Shown here one piece after another: positions 48,001 through 56,663 of a DNA stretch of 64,000 bases. The stretch comes from Hymenoscyphus infarciens (taxonomy: Eukaryota; Ascomycota; Leotiomycetes; Helotiales; Helotiaceae), in the NCBI GenBank assembly GCA_001414345.1, contig LLCB01000153.1, forward strand, positions 62,001 to 126,000, in the 5' to 3' direction. The translations under genes were made by a program, and so were the position numbers. How positions within the stretch are numbered: the stretch's first letter is position 1; each line of letters starts with the position of its first letter. Under the pieces are notes generated by a model. It was not told the DNA's origin and did no database searches. It saw nothing but the letters and a program-made list of their open reading frames with translations.

Positions 48001-48366
48001 ACTCGTTCTCCTGGCAGCGGCGTCACGCTCTGCGGCAGCATCTCTGCCAACAGACTCGTTCTTCTTCGCTCCATTGTTCTGGCCCATGGACATCACACCA
48101 AAATTGCCTTGCTTCTGGTCCGTCTTGCCCTTCAACTTGCTGGGAACGGGGTTTCTTACTCGTCCATCTTTATTCGGTCCCAGGATCCCCTCGATAATCG
48201 ATTGTGAGGACTGGTCGAGAATGCTGATTGGGCCATTTATGGCTGGTGTGGCATTGACACCATTGAGGAACTGGTCGATTTCAGGAGGGGCGCTTCTCGC
48301 AGGTGGTGCCGAAGTGGTTGGGCGATCGGTATTCTGACCAGAGGAGGGACGAGATGGTTGCGCCAT
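45082..48366 (-). CDS. Glutamine-rich AT-hook protein, uncharacterised
   Basis: Single exon of 1,094 aa. An AT-hook-like segment KRKGRGRPKGSTNKKRK lies at about residues 369-385, and a second basic stretch KRQRQRKPKAP further on, so it is probably nuclear and binds AT-rich DNA. The only region that looks folded is about 172-247 (MEQARLLTLLRSINPITVVD, GALFIGWLAEIFPDL). The rest is low complexity: a run of eight or nine Gln before residue 345, QN and QQ repeats, Pro-rich blocks, then a long Ser/Gln tail with repeated ASPxFxQxExxYRT units (three to four copies). Such a composition resembles transcriptional coregulators, but I cannot name the family. The start is the first ATG of the frame; an overlapping frame upstream at 48683 is not used. 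Confidence 0.85.
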   Translation of the reverse strand: MAQPSRPSSGQNTDRPTTSAPPARSAPPEIDQFLNGVNATPAINGPISILDQSSQSIIEGILGPNKDGRVRNPVPSKLKGKTDQKQGNFGVMSMGQNNGAKKNESVGRDAAAERDAAARRTSENTASRAKAAQQEKYVAPKKRGLDATLNEANRGANRGSPFARDDKRQARPLAPDETKMEQARLLTLLRSINPITVVDQICKAVAYFGGIPGAPPPEDGIFPESANTRETGALFIGWLAEIFPDLSSKSPEIIKVPEGGKKKNRASQGHQMTPSSGAPVASAEQPNSMNGYGYGPAVSAPTWGLPQNLAEVNPQAPSAPDTGALNNGATENIKQPEQQQQQQQPAPHTPAQPPSAEASNNNVSASASKRKGRGRPKGSTNKKRKDGQPEGSGMDQFQDGQQQTSDAHQALQAQDLAGAAIDALQSDQQDQNQNQNQNSYHPAIIPQAKPAPVPQYSNQAWQNNTQKNHGGQSAVPMEDELSPEERAVLQAFRGVDGSMGMPTNNTAPVPSPILPPKKTQAEGGVKRKRAPAKPKAVQTVPNSTASSGYPSQNSPQVHNQPQQQAQQVQQQVQQQISPQVQEQPLPQPHQLYQQAQQHEQQVQQQYTPQVQPTKQVQQHQITHKMPNSASLAAANDMTNMAKDAIQWASVETPIPPPAKRQRQRKPKAPAAKPVEPPSRTQTASVVSAATPTIPPSTIPDSQAVSSQSQTTSSQQSVPVSRPPAEGLEAHYERFASLSQQNGRSHTPTMPQTQQKQQQQQQHVRQQSKPSSVPPQQTVAVASQQMQHQKSQQGSQQPTQRSEQKTSQDNTSRPSSGSYFGQRSQSAASYNQQYPSHQASQLYGSTQTASPQLNNNNTYRGSSSHNLGQSGMSQNTMAQSSPQFSQAEAYRTASPHIAQPSPSFSQTESNYRTTNQNNLAQASPSFTQAENPYRTPSTHSMGQPTSYSSSRSHVQAPSTQQSQSQNQYSQFSDAPYIDLPTLESLGHSGSGNTASLGGYGQAGLSVGLGGTNTNSSAHSRSSVSSAGLYGTSNTGLSAFDQSAQDLLRVSRGSNNSAHTNSHAHSGYGGAGSGMSNAFDSEHDMRERLLRGMGRR

Positions 48367-49215
48367 CTCTCCAGTCTGCCCTTTGTCGGAGGTGAAGCTG
48401 AAGTTGATGGATCAGAGGAGATTCGGTTGATCATAGGTCGCGTTTGGTGATTTGGCGTGCTTGGGGAGAGGCAAAGCGCGTGCGGGAAGGGGTCACCACT
48501 AATTGCAAGTCGGAGATGGCGGGCAACGCATTGGGAGGAGGATATTAAAGAAATCGGAGTGCGCTCTGCCACCGCTGCAATGGAAATGGTGTCTTGGGGA
48601 TTGTAGTTGGGATTCGCATCTTTCGTGTGGGCAGCTGTTGTTCTCCGGGCTGTCGCAACCAGGTTGCGGTTAGCGCCAGTCATCGGCTGAAATTCACTTC
48701 ATAGCGGGACTTTGCACTAGTGGTCTGTCTATTTATATTTCGGTTACACTAAATAAACCTATAACTTATAGGGAAGTTTTTCTTCAAAATTTTTATAGAG
48801 ATCATAGAGATCCTAGGAAATCTCAGAAGGGATTGTAATAGTTCCAACACAAGGCCGAAATAGGTACTCGGTCTTGGTGGCTGAGGTCACAGTCTTTCAA
48901 ACCCCCTGTCCGTCCCGCTCTACATCAGGTATCTGAGTGTAACATGCGATTGTGTGTGACATTTCAGAACAATCAAACCAGTTATCCAAAATAGTCTAGG
49001 GGAGTCAGAAGAAAACATCTCCACTCTCTTTAACTTCTTAGAAACACCCTTTAGAACAGGAGAGGAAGATTGTACTCTCAAAAGAAAGCTCAAAACCATT
49101 ACATGAACTCAATTCTGCTTTTGCTACTACATGTCCCAGTATCTAAGATATGTAGACCAGTGACCAATCTTCTTAGACTTCCCTTCCTACAAATACACAA
49201 CAATCCACCCATCCC
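48367..49215. other. Intergenic, nothing recognised
   Basis: Promoter and leader of the AT-hook gene and 3' UTR of the nucleoporin gene. No RNA gene found. Confidence 0.5.
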
Positions 49216-52200
49216 TCAATTTTCTTCCTGTGCAGCACGTCGTCTCACACTCCATAGTTCATGAGTCCAACCCTTGGCTCTCAATTTCTTGCTCCTGGAT
49301 GCCGCACTGCTCTTCGAGGAGCTAATAAGAAGCAGAGTCTTGCTGGCATACGTGAGCACCCGCACAAGGTCCTGCATTCGACCCGTGTCCGAAAACAGGG
49401 ATATCAAATCCGATTCCTCGTCTGCGATAATACCTGCCATGTCCATACACTCCATCAAAAAGTCCCTAGTGAGAATGCGGCCTGCAAATTCAAGAACGCG
49501 AATATAGGCTAGGATCGTCTCTGGGAGATATGTTTCTCTCAAAGGAATGAATTTTGCCTCCAAATTTGCTGTTCAGACAATTAGTTGCTGAATGTGGATG
49601 TTAGGGAGGGAAAGCATACGATTGGAAATTGTAAGAAGCCATCCCTTGCAAAGTGGCGGCATGGCCGTTCGAGTTTGCATTAATGTTCTTACTACCGCTT
49701 GCTTTTCCATTTTGGACTGCGCAGGATGCTCAGGTGCGTTTTGCCTAAATCAAAAGCAATTAGTAAACAGTAGCTACGTCAGGGCAGGCGAATGGAACCT
49801 ACTCTCGCATGATCATCTCAACACCACTGATAGTCTCGATATTATCTAAAGTTTCAACCAGAGCCTCAAGCTCTCGGTAGTTCCTTGCCTCGGAGACCAG
49901 GAATTTCTTCAAAAGTGTTTTCTGGGTGGAAGTGCCATCTAACACTTCCGTCAGATCTTCCTCGGCGTCACCCTCCAAGCCATGGAAATCGAGACTTTCG
50001 CCCAAGATCGCACGAGTCTTGTTAAACGCGATAACATGACTTGGCATTCTCACAGCAAGCGTCCGAGCTGCGCAGAGATGATGGTATCCTAAACATGGTT
50101 AGCTGTAGATCGAGGAATCAGAAGGTTAGAACAAACTGTAAAATCGGCAATACAACACGCATCCAATGTAGAATAATTCACTCCAAAGGCCATCGACAAG
50201 TAGATACCACTCAAGGCTTCTAATGAGAAGCATATCCACTCTGTCAATTCTGTCCTCTTCCCCAAAGAAATCCACTTTAAGAAATGGCTCCTCTGAACCT
50301 GGTAAAGTCGTGAACAGCTTGAATTTTTCAGCAGCAGGGTATCCGTCGTTTGGTCCTTCTTGGTGATCGCCGAGAAGGAATCGAGCTTGCGATGTAACAA
50401 AGTTTTGCACATCGAGACCGAGGTCTCTCATGAGCTTAATTTGTGTAACACGCTGTTCATGGTCCGTAATGTCGATGAGACTTCTGCTTAGTGTAGCATA
50501 TCTTCTATTTCCGGTAAGTTGGGAGCAATAGAGCGGTATCAGCTCCTCCTTGCCTGAAAGCTTGAGAAATTGGATATAAGCGCAAATCACATTCTCTACC
50601 CTATACCGGGTTTTAAACCCACCGAGATCAACCCCGAGGCCCAAATAAACCAAGATAACATGAGTGAGGACTCTCAAACTATCGTGGTCTTCCAGCCGAA
50701 TGTATTTGTCAAGGTTGTCAAGCTGTACGTCCTCGAACGGTATCGTATTTGATGTAGTTTTCTCATTTGCGAATTTGGATAGCGCGAGCCCTTGTTTGAT
50801 TATGAAAGTGGGGAACTGATCTGCGATCAAGACACCTTGGATCATCTTCATCGGCCTCGATGCCTCTTTCTGGGTTCGTGGGTCACTCGCTAGACTCTCG
50901 ATGAATCTTTCAACGGCAGTTTTTGGATCGCCATGAAACTGAACGGCATCAAAAACACCGAAATTCGACATGGATATAGGAATCGAAGCCCGGGAACCAA
51001 GATTTTGGAGGTAGGTATCAAATTGCGTCTGCAGCAAGGCGCTGTAGTGGGTGAACAAAAAGTCATCCCAAGATCGACAGACAGGTTCGACACTGGATAC
51101 ATCACCACTGAGAACACCATAAACAGCACGCTCATACTCGTCTGCTCCTACTTGGCGAGCCAGAGCAAAGCACATACGCCTCCACAAGCCCCAAGACGCT
51201 GAGTTTGCAGGCTCGTTATCACCATTTTCGTCTTTTGTATTCTTCATACGTTCATTGGGAAGACTTGCCATACTGACAGCTCGCCAAATTTGAGTTCGAT
51301 CCATGCACCACTCTCTGATTTCATCGGGGCTTGTTCCTCGGCGTAGCATCTCATAACAACCCAGCCAAATTGCTCTTTCAAAATATTGATCTTCAACCTG
51401 GAGCTTTCTGCCCTGTCGTGCCATGGTATCCGGGTCTAGCTGTGAGACTAGAATTTCCGTGTTTGAGGAGTTCAAGTGTATGCTCTTCACATCATTCGAT
51501 TCTGGGTCGAGACATCCGTGTGCTCCGAGATTACGCTTCGTCTGTTTGATGGCAGTCTTCGTGTGTATCCATCCATGTGCTATGATGTCACCTCTTTCGG
51601 CATTTTGGTGCAATTCCTTGACCATCTCATTGATATCCTCTCCCGATTCTTGGGCCGTATCTTTGAGCCATTCCAGAACCGTTTTGCGTTCAATTGCAAG
51701 CTCGTCGGTCTTGAGGAAATCGTCCCAAAGCTCCTGCTCCGTTGAATACCGGTGGATGGCTGATTGGTGTTCAACACTCATCTTATCTGCTTCTGGAGCT
51801 GGGTGTCGGACTTCGACGAGGCGTGCTAATAGATCCCATGTTTGCGCCTCTTGTTCCCAGCGCTCTAGGTCGGCCAAAGTGGTTTGATCCGAAGATTGAG
51901 GGCCCGGCGAATCTTCATAGTCTGAATCCAGTTCATCGGTGTCGGTGGCAATCTTCAATCCAGGAGCCCACATTTTCCTCCATGCCTTGCCCTTCGATCT
52001 CAGTCGTTCCGATTCATGTTGTTCTCGCAGTCGGCCCAGGGTCTCTCTCGCGATTCCATGGTATAATTCAATCAGTTCGACCATCATTCCATGTCTTTGT
52101 TCGGCGGAATCTGCCCTTTGAGGGTTATAGCCATCCAATTCTTCTGCGAATTTTTCGACCTCGCGTCCAACTCGGTTTGCGGCTTCGCGAAGAGGGTGCA

Positions 52201-52628
52201 GGATATCTTCGTGGTCTTCGGGGCCTTCCAGTTGGAACTGTCTCCCGTCATCTAACACAAATCACATCAGCGCTCCGAAACGTGTAGAAAGCGCTCGCAT
52301 GAAAACATACTCGCAGCCTCATAGCCATCTCTCGACATCATATCTGCATCCTCGTCGTATGAGGAGGGCGGTTCTTCGGAGAGGTCTCGTTCGTGTCGCG
52401 AATCTGCCTGTGAGTCCAAAGTGTCAATAAGTCGCGTGCAAGGTAAGGAAAGAGCTTATGGTCCATACTCCTACAAATTGCCAGCTTGTTTCGCGGTACT
52501 TCTACAACGGGTGGATGCTTAGCAGGTACTCTCGTGAAAATGCAGGTGTGTTTGCTTACTTCTCGGGGAGGCCGCAGCCCTTCTGGGGGGGGTATGGAAC
52601 TGTTACCACCTCTAGTAATAGGCGCCAT
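49216..52628 (-). CDS. NUP84: Nucleoporin Nup84/Nup107
   Basis: Six exons (52560-52628, 52311-52407, 50137-52251, 49803-50088, 49620-49744, 49216-49568) give 1,014 aa, all phases agreeing. It is a scaffold component of the Y-shaped Nup84/Nup107-160 complex of the nuclear pore. Visible family traits are an all-alpha-helical protein with an acidic disordered N-terminus (about 1-60), HPLREAANRVGREVEKFAEE, EDQYFERAIWLGCYEMLRRG, SASWGLWRRMCFALARQ and AQSKMEKQAVVRTLMQTR in exon 5. No catalytic motif is expected. The intron 3 donor is GTTTGT, slightly unusual, but gives the only in-phase join. Intron 1 is 152 bp, long for this window. It lies upstream of CMC4 on the same strand. Confidence 0.9.
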
Positions 52629-53183
52629 GGTTTCTCAAGTAAAATTAAGCCGTGGACAAATTTCGTAAGGGACGCGATTGCCGCAATAGGTGTTGATCGA
52701 AAGTTGCGACGGACCAAAATAAAGCTAGAGCCAGGCCAGTACCTGGATGCCTAAGCGCCTGAGAAACGAGGGACGGACCCATGATTGGCGCTAAGGTTAG
52801 CGCGCAAGAGGGCGCTAGTTTTTTCCATAAAAGTCTGCGGCCTTTGGAATTCTGTCAAAAGGCACAATGTTTTTCGGCCATCTAAATAGAGTCTCGGAAT
52901 AAGCCTCCTCAGGAGTAACCATCATTGCTTATTCAGGTCCACAGGATCTCTTTGCGCGCTCATGATCGCCAAGAGTAATTTGGCTCTTCCTGTTTCCGTC
53001 CATTGACCTCTCGAGGGCTGATGATGGGCAGTAAACTTGGAGAGTCACATCACATCTTTGCTTCACCAATTCCATGTTGAGAGTGACCCCCAATGCAATG
53101 CACCTGCACCTTTGAATTTTTATGTATAGCTATCTCTACGAAATTGGTAATACTCTGAGGGGAATTCCTTCAGGTAGATGTTG
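52629..53183. other. Intergenic between NUP84 and CMC4
   Basis: 555 bp, promoter of NUP84 and 3' UTR of CMC4. No feature recognised. Confidence 0.5.
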
Positions 53184-53783
53184 TTATCTTTTTTGCGATG
53201 ATGATGATTCGGCACGTTGCTTGATCTTGAGCCTCAAAAGGCTGGCCTGCGGGCAGCACACTGACTGGGCATCGTCTCCATTCTGCTGATAAAATGAATT
53301 GCAGCATTCGTATAACGCATCAACTTGGGCTCTGCATTTGGATTCATCGTAAGAATTTTTGGCCAAGCAATCTGGATTCCTGTCAGTTGACAGTCTTGTG
53401 GTGGAGAGAAAAGGCAGTAAATATCGGGTTGTTCTAATTTTCTATTACAATGTTCACATTACCCTAAATGCTTTAGAACAACAGTAACACTAGATGGTTC
53501 TAAACACCTAGAGTAATATTAAATTGCTTCAAGTATCTAGGGGAGTTACTTTGAATTGCCCAAGATAGCAGGAAAAATGGTACATCTTGAGGGAGGGCAG
53601 CTTAATTGATTTCTCCTCACCTTGTATATTGCACTGGAGAATAATTAGCAGCTGACATCTTGTGAATGCAACTTGGACTTACAGCTTTTTGGCGACAGGC
53701 TGGTTCAGAATTGGTTTGGGTGGCCTAAACCTCAATTAAAATGTGCCAAGATATATCAAAGGTGAGGTTGAGGTAACTACCAT
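53184..53783 (-). CDS. CMC4: Cmc4, mitochondrial twin CX9C protein
   Basis: Reconstructed as four exons: 53781-53783 (ATG only), 53683-53724, 53621-53633 (13 nt) and 53184-53371, giving 81 aa. The result has a C-x9-C pair at Cys11-Cys21 and a second at Cys32-Cys42, plus CC at 58-59, as in yeast Cmc4, a small intermembrane-space protein imported by Mia40. Family-like blocks are ACNIQDCLAKNSYDESKC, ALYECCNSFY and LLRLKIKQR. The micro-exon encodes CNIQ and the first base of Asp20; without it the first CX9C pair is lost. The following 249-bp intron contains MITE-like copy B. Exons 2-4 are well supported; the ATG-only exon 1 (donor GTAGTT) is tentative. Confidence 0.85.
53408..53603. mobile_element. 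MITE-like repeat, copy B, inside a CMC4 intron
   Basis: It shares AGGCAGTAAATAT, TTAAATTGCTTCAAGTATCT and TTACTTTGAATTGCCC with copy A, and TAGAACAACAGTAACAC and CTAAACACCTAG with copy C. The right end is eroded. It accounts for most of the 249-bp intron that follows the 13-nt exon. Confidence 0.65.
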
Positions 53784-54280
53784 TTAATTTAGATAGTCTG
53801 ACAGGCAGGTAGGCTCTCTTTGTCACTGCGAAGGAACAATCGCCACTGTGTATTTCTTTGAGGCTGAAATACAAAGCAGTTAACTCTGTTGCCACCTTAG
53901 GTTGACCGTGAAGTGAATCTTGGAAAGTGCTGGAATGGTCTTTGTTGACGTCGCTAATTCTGGAAGCTTAAAGGTGCACCTGGTCTCTCAATCTAATCAA
54001 GTCCACTAGCGCCATATCTTGACGCCAAAATCGCAATCGCTCCGCGTTAAATTCATCCACCCCACCATCAACCTTACAACTCCATCTACAACCCACATAA
54101 CCTTCCAACAACATACGCAACTGTCGTCCAAGTCTCAAGTTGATTGACACGGATCTCCTGATACCTTGTAAGTATATCCAGCGCATGGCACAATGCATGC
54201 AAGGCCAGCATTCTAACGCGCTCAACAGCCTTCTTTCACCAACAACCTCACCTCGCAACTTCTACAACCGCTTCTTCAAC
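53784..54280. promoter_or_regulatory. Divergent CMC4-SMT3 promoter region
   Basis: About 500 bp between head-to-head genes. The right part is the SUMO 5' leader with its own intron. Confidence 0.45.
54168..54228 (+). other. Probable 5' UTR intron of SMT3
   Basis: GTAAGT at 54168, a CTAAC branch point at 54213-54217 and CAG ending at 54228 form a well-shaped 61-bp intron. Removing it deletes two upstream ATGs (54185 and 54193) from the leader. Confidence 0.65.
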
Positions 54281-54674
54281 ATGTCTGACAACGGATCCCC
54301 AGGTCCCCAGGAGAAGCCAGAGGGTGCCAGCGAGCATCTCAACATCAAGGTCACCGACAACAATAACGAGGTCTTCTTTAAGATCAAGCGTACCACCGCC
54401 TTGAAGAAACTGATGGATGCCTTCTGCGAGAGACAAGGAAAGGCCCCCGCATCCGTCCGATTCCTCTTCGATGGTAGTCGTGTCGCCCCAACTGATAGCC
54501 CTGATACTGTAAGTACTTGCCTTCTTATTCTCCGACTCAGAGGTCGAGTTCACTCTTTACCCCTCGCCTTCACCTTTAACACCGTGTAGCTAACATTAAC
54601 TTCTTCCACAGTTGGACATGCAAGACGGCGATACACTTGAGGTCCACCAGGAGCAGATTGGAGGATCCGCCTGA
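54281..54674 (+). CDS. SMT3: SUMO (ubiquitin-like modifier)
   Basis: Two exons, 54281-54508 and 54612-54674, in phase 0, give 96 aa. It is the small ubiquitin-like protein conjugated to lysines of nuclear proteins. Family blocks are HLNIKVTDNNNEVFFKIKR, LKKLMDAFCERQGK, RFLFDGSRV and, across the 103-bp intron, DTLDMQDGDTLEVHQEQIGG. The mature C-terminal diglycine is followed by Ser-Ala, which a SUMO protease would remove. The N-terminal 18 residues are flexible and charged, as usual. The frame is open upstream, but the leader intron and MSDNGS fix the start at 54281. Confidence 0.96.
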
Positions 54675-55513
54675 GAAACGCTACAACCACGATTCCAACA
54701 ATATGACGCGAAAAGATCTACACTCGATAATGGTCTTGGGTTCGGGGGGTATTATTCCGGAGATGATGATGAATTGCATTTGGGGATACGGGAAGGTCTG
54801 TTTGCGGGGTTTCGCCTGATTTTTATTACACTGGCGCGTGGGCGTCAAATTCACAACCATGATTGTTTCTTCTCACAGAGAAGCTGAGGACTAGAGTGTT
54901 TCCTGCACGCAGGATTTCCTTCTACCTCTGGCAACCACGCAATTTCACAATGAAAAAAATAACACCATATGCATGCATCTTAGCGATTTGACCTTGGTGA
55001 CGTCTCGATTCCAAATTCACCATTTATATATCCATCTGAGCCTCAGCTATATTGTTTGCTGAAGTTATTGTTTGCTGAAGTTTATTGTTTGCTTTCCGCC
55101 CTTCAACTGGAGTACAAGAGTCTCAACCATGTCATTGAAAGCCGTGGTCTTTGTCTCTAGGCGGGCCTCTTTTTCGGTAGAACTCGAGGTTGGCCAATGA
55201 CAAGCTTAACCCCACTACTCCGCAATGGTACCAAGTCAAGTGTGCAAGAGAACCTGCAGCCCAAGGAGTGAATCCACAAATCCCCATTCAAGTCTCTCCA
55301 TCTTTCTCTACATATTCACACTGTATATAAATCACTCAACCAAAGCTGTATGAAGAGAAACGAGGGTATATCTATATGTAAGTACCAACAGCCCCACCAT
55401 CCCTCCAGAACAAGCTTCCTATACTTCCCCAAAGACTCCCCAGATTCCCAACACTGACTCGTGCTTCTAGAACCAAGTAATCGCTCAAAATCCGGATCTA
55501 CAATCCCTTAAAC
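54675..55513. other. Intergenic, nothing recognised
   Basis: SUMO 3' UTR and promoter of the next gene. TTGTTTGCTGAAGTTATTG-type short repeats lie at 55055-55090. Confidence 0.5.
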
Positions 55514-56088
55514 ATGGCAGAAGCAAAAGGTCAAGATTCCCTCGAGTCTGCCAATTCTGATTCCACAGCTAATACCCATTCGCAGCCCTCGAGTCCTCCC
55601 TCACAAAACTAACCCTCAACCCCCAACCCTCCAAAGCCTCCGCCTCCTTCAGGAAAAAGCAATCCGCACCCCTAGCAGACTCCTGGGAAGACGAAGCCAA
55701 TTCCTCTGCCTCCGACAACGAAAACGAAACCTCACGACCCCTCTCGGCGCAGCAATCTGCTGATTACCCCTCCGCTCCCCCGCCTACACCCTCCTCCCCC
55801 ACCGCGTTTAGGAATCAGAATTTTGCGAGCCCGTATGGGTATTCTGCAGATTCAAGTGCAAGGGAGGAGAGGGATAGGGCGAGGAGACCGGAGAAAACGG
55901 ATGCGGTTGCGAAGAGGATGATTGCGGGCGCTTTGGGGGTTAAGGCGCCGAAGAAGACGGAGGAGCAGAGGGCTTATGAGAGGGCGATCAAAGAGAAGGA
56001 AGTTAAGAGACGGGAACAGGAGAGAGAGGGGAAGAGGAAGGAGGAGGAGATGGCTAAGAAGGCTAAGGCTGCTATTTGGGAGGACTAA
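55514..56088 (+). CDS. Small charged protein, uncharacterised
   Basis: Two exons, 55514-55529 (16 nt) and 55586-56088, give 172 aa. The 56-bp intron has a weak GTCAAG donor but a good CTAAT branch point and CAG acceptor. Reading through without splicing stops after 32 codons, while splicing joins MAEAK to ALESSLTKLTLNPQP. The middle is Ser/Pro-rich and acidic (ADSWEDEANSSASDNE). The C-terminal 60 residues, beginning KTDAVAKRMIAGALGVKAPK, are a Lys/Arg/Glu helix ending AKKAKAAIWED and look like the conserved part. I recognise no function. The frame is easily missed because of the tiny first exon. Confidence 0.7.
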
Positions 56089-56181
56089 GGTATGTTGATG
56101 GGATTGGGCGAAGGTAGTTGCATTTTTTCGGGTGCATTTTTATATATTGGCGTTGGGCTTGTGTTTGTTTGCATGTTTTAT

Positions 56182-56224
56182 GGGATTGAGGATGGGATTG
56201 AGGATGGGATTGAGGATGGGATTG
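56182..56224. repeat. 12-bp tandem repeat, 3.5 copies
   Basis: GGGATTGAGGAT is repeated head to tail just downstream of the small charged-protein gene. Confidence 0.9.
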
Positions 56225-56654
56225 TACTCGAGTATATGGGATGGTTTACAGGACCGAGTCCCCGCTGTCAGGATGATGAGATGAACTGCTTGAAAGGTTA
56301 TTTGTTCAAGGCAAAGCATTATTACGCTGTTATGCAACCAGATGTAGTTGCTACGGTCATTGAGGAGGAAAAGAAACACGTCTGTATTTATTAGCTAGGT
56401 GCGAAAGAAAAGAAGTTGATTGCCTCTCCAGTCCGAAGTCTCCGCAAAGTCCCGAGTATATACTACAGAACCTTGCAGTTTCAAGAAAAGCTACTCCAAC
56501 TTCTCCACACTATAAATTTCATTTATGTTATAATTTCTCCAAATCCAACGGTTTCAAAGAGTTTCTTCGGTGCCGAAAGCTCTCGTTGTTCCAACCATGT
56601 AGGAAAATCGAAGTGGAGTGTTCCGAGGGCTAATAATGGAAATTGTTCTAAATA

Positions 56655-56663
56655 TTTAAAGAA
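56655..56663. repeat. Left copy of 9-bp target-site duplication
   Basis: TTTAAAGAA, identical to 59928-59936 on the other side of the transposon. Confidence 0.85.

Larger units (their letters stand above)
56089..56663. other. Intergenic, flank of the transposon
   Basis: Contains the 3' UTR of the preceding gene, a 12-bp tandem repeat at 56182-56224 and, from about 56567, a sequence resembling half of a MITE-like element into which the transposon inserted. Confidence 0.5.

Noticed and set aside
48237..48683. 148-codon minus-strand frame overlapping the start of the AT-hook gene
   Set aside because: It overlaps the better-supported 1,094-aa gene in another frame and has no recognisable domain; at most an upstream frame in the leader.
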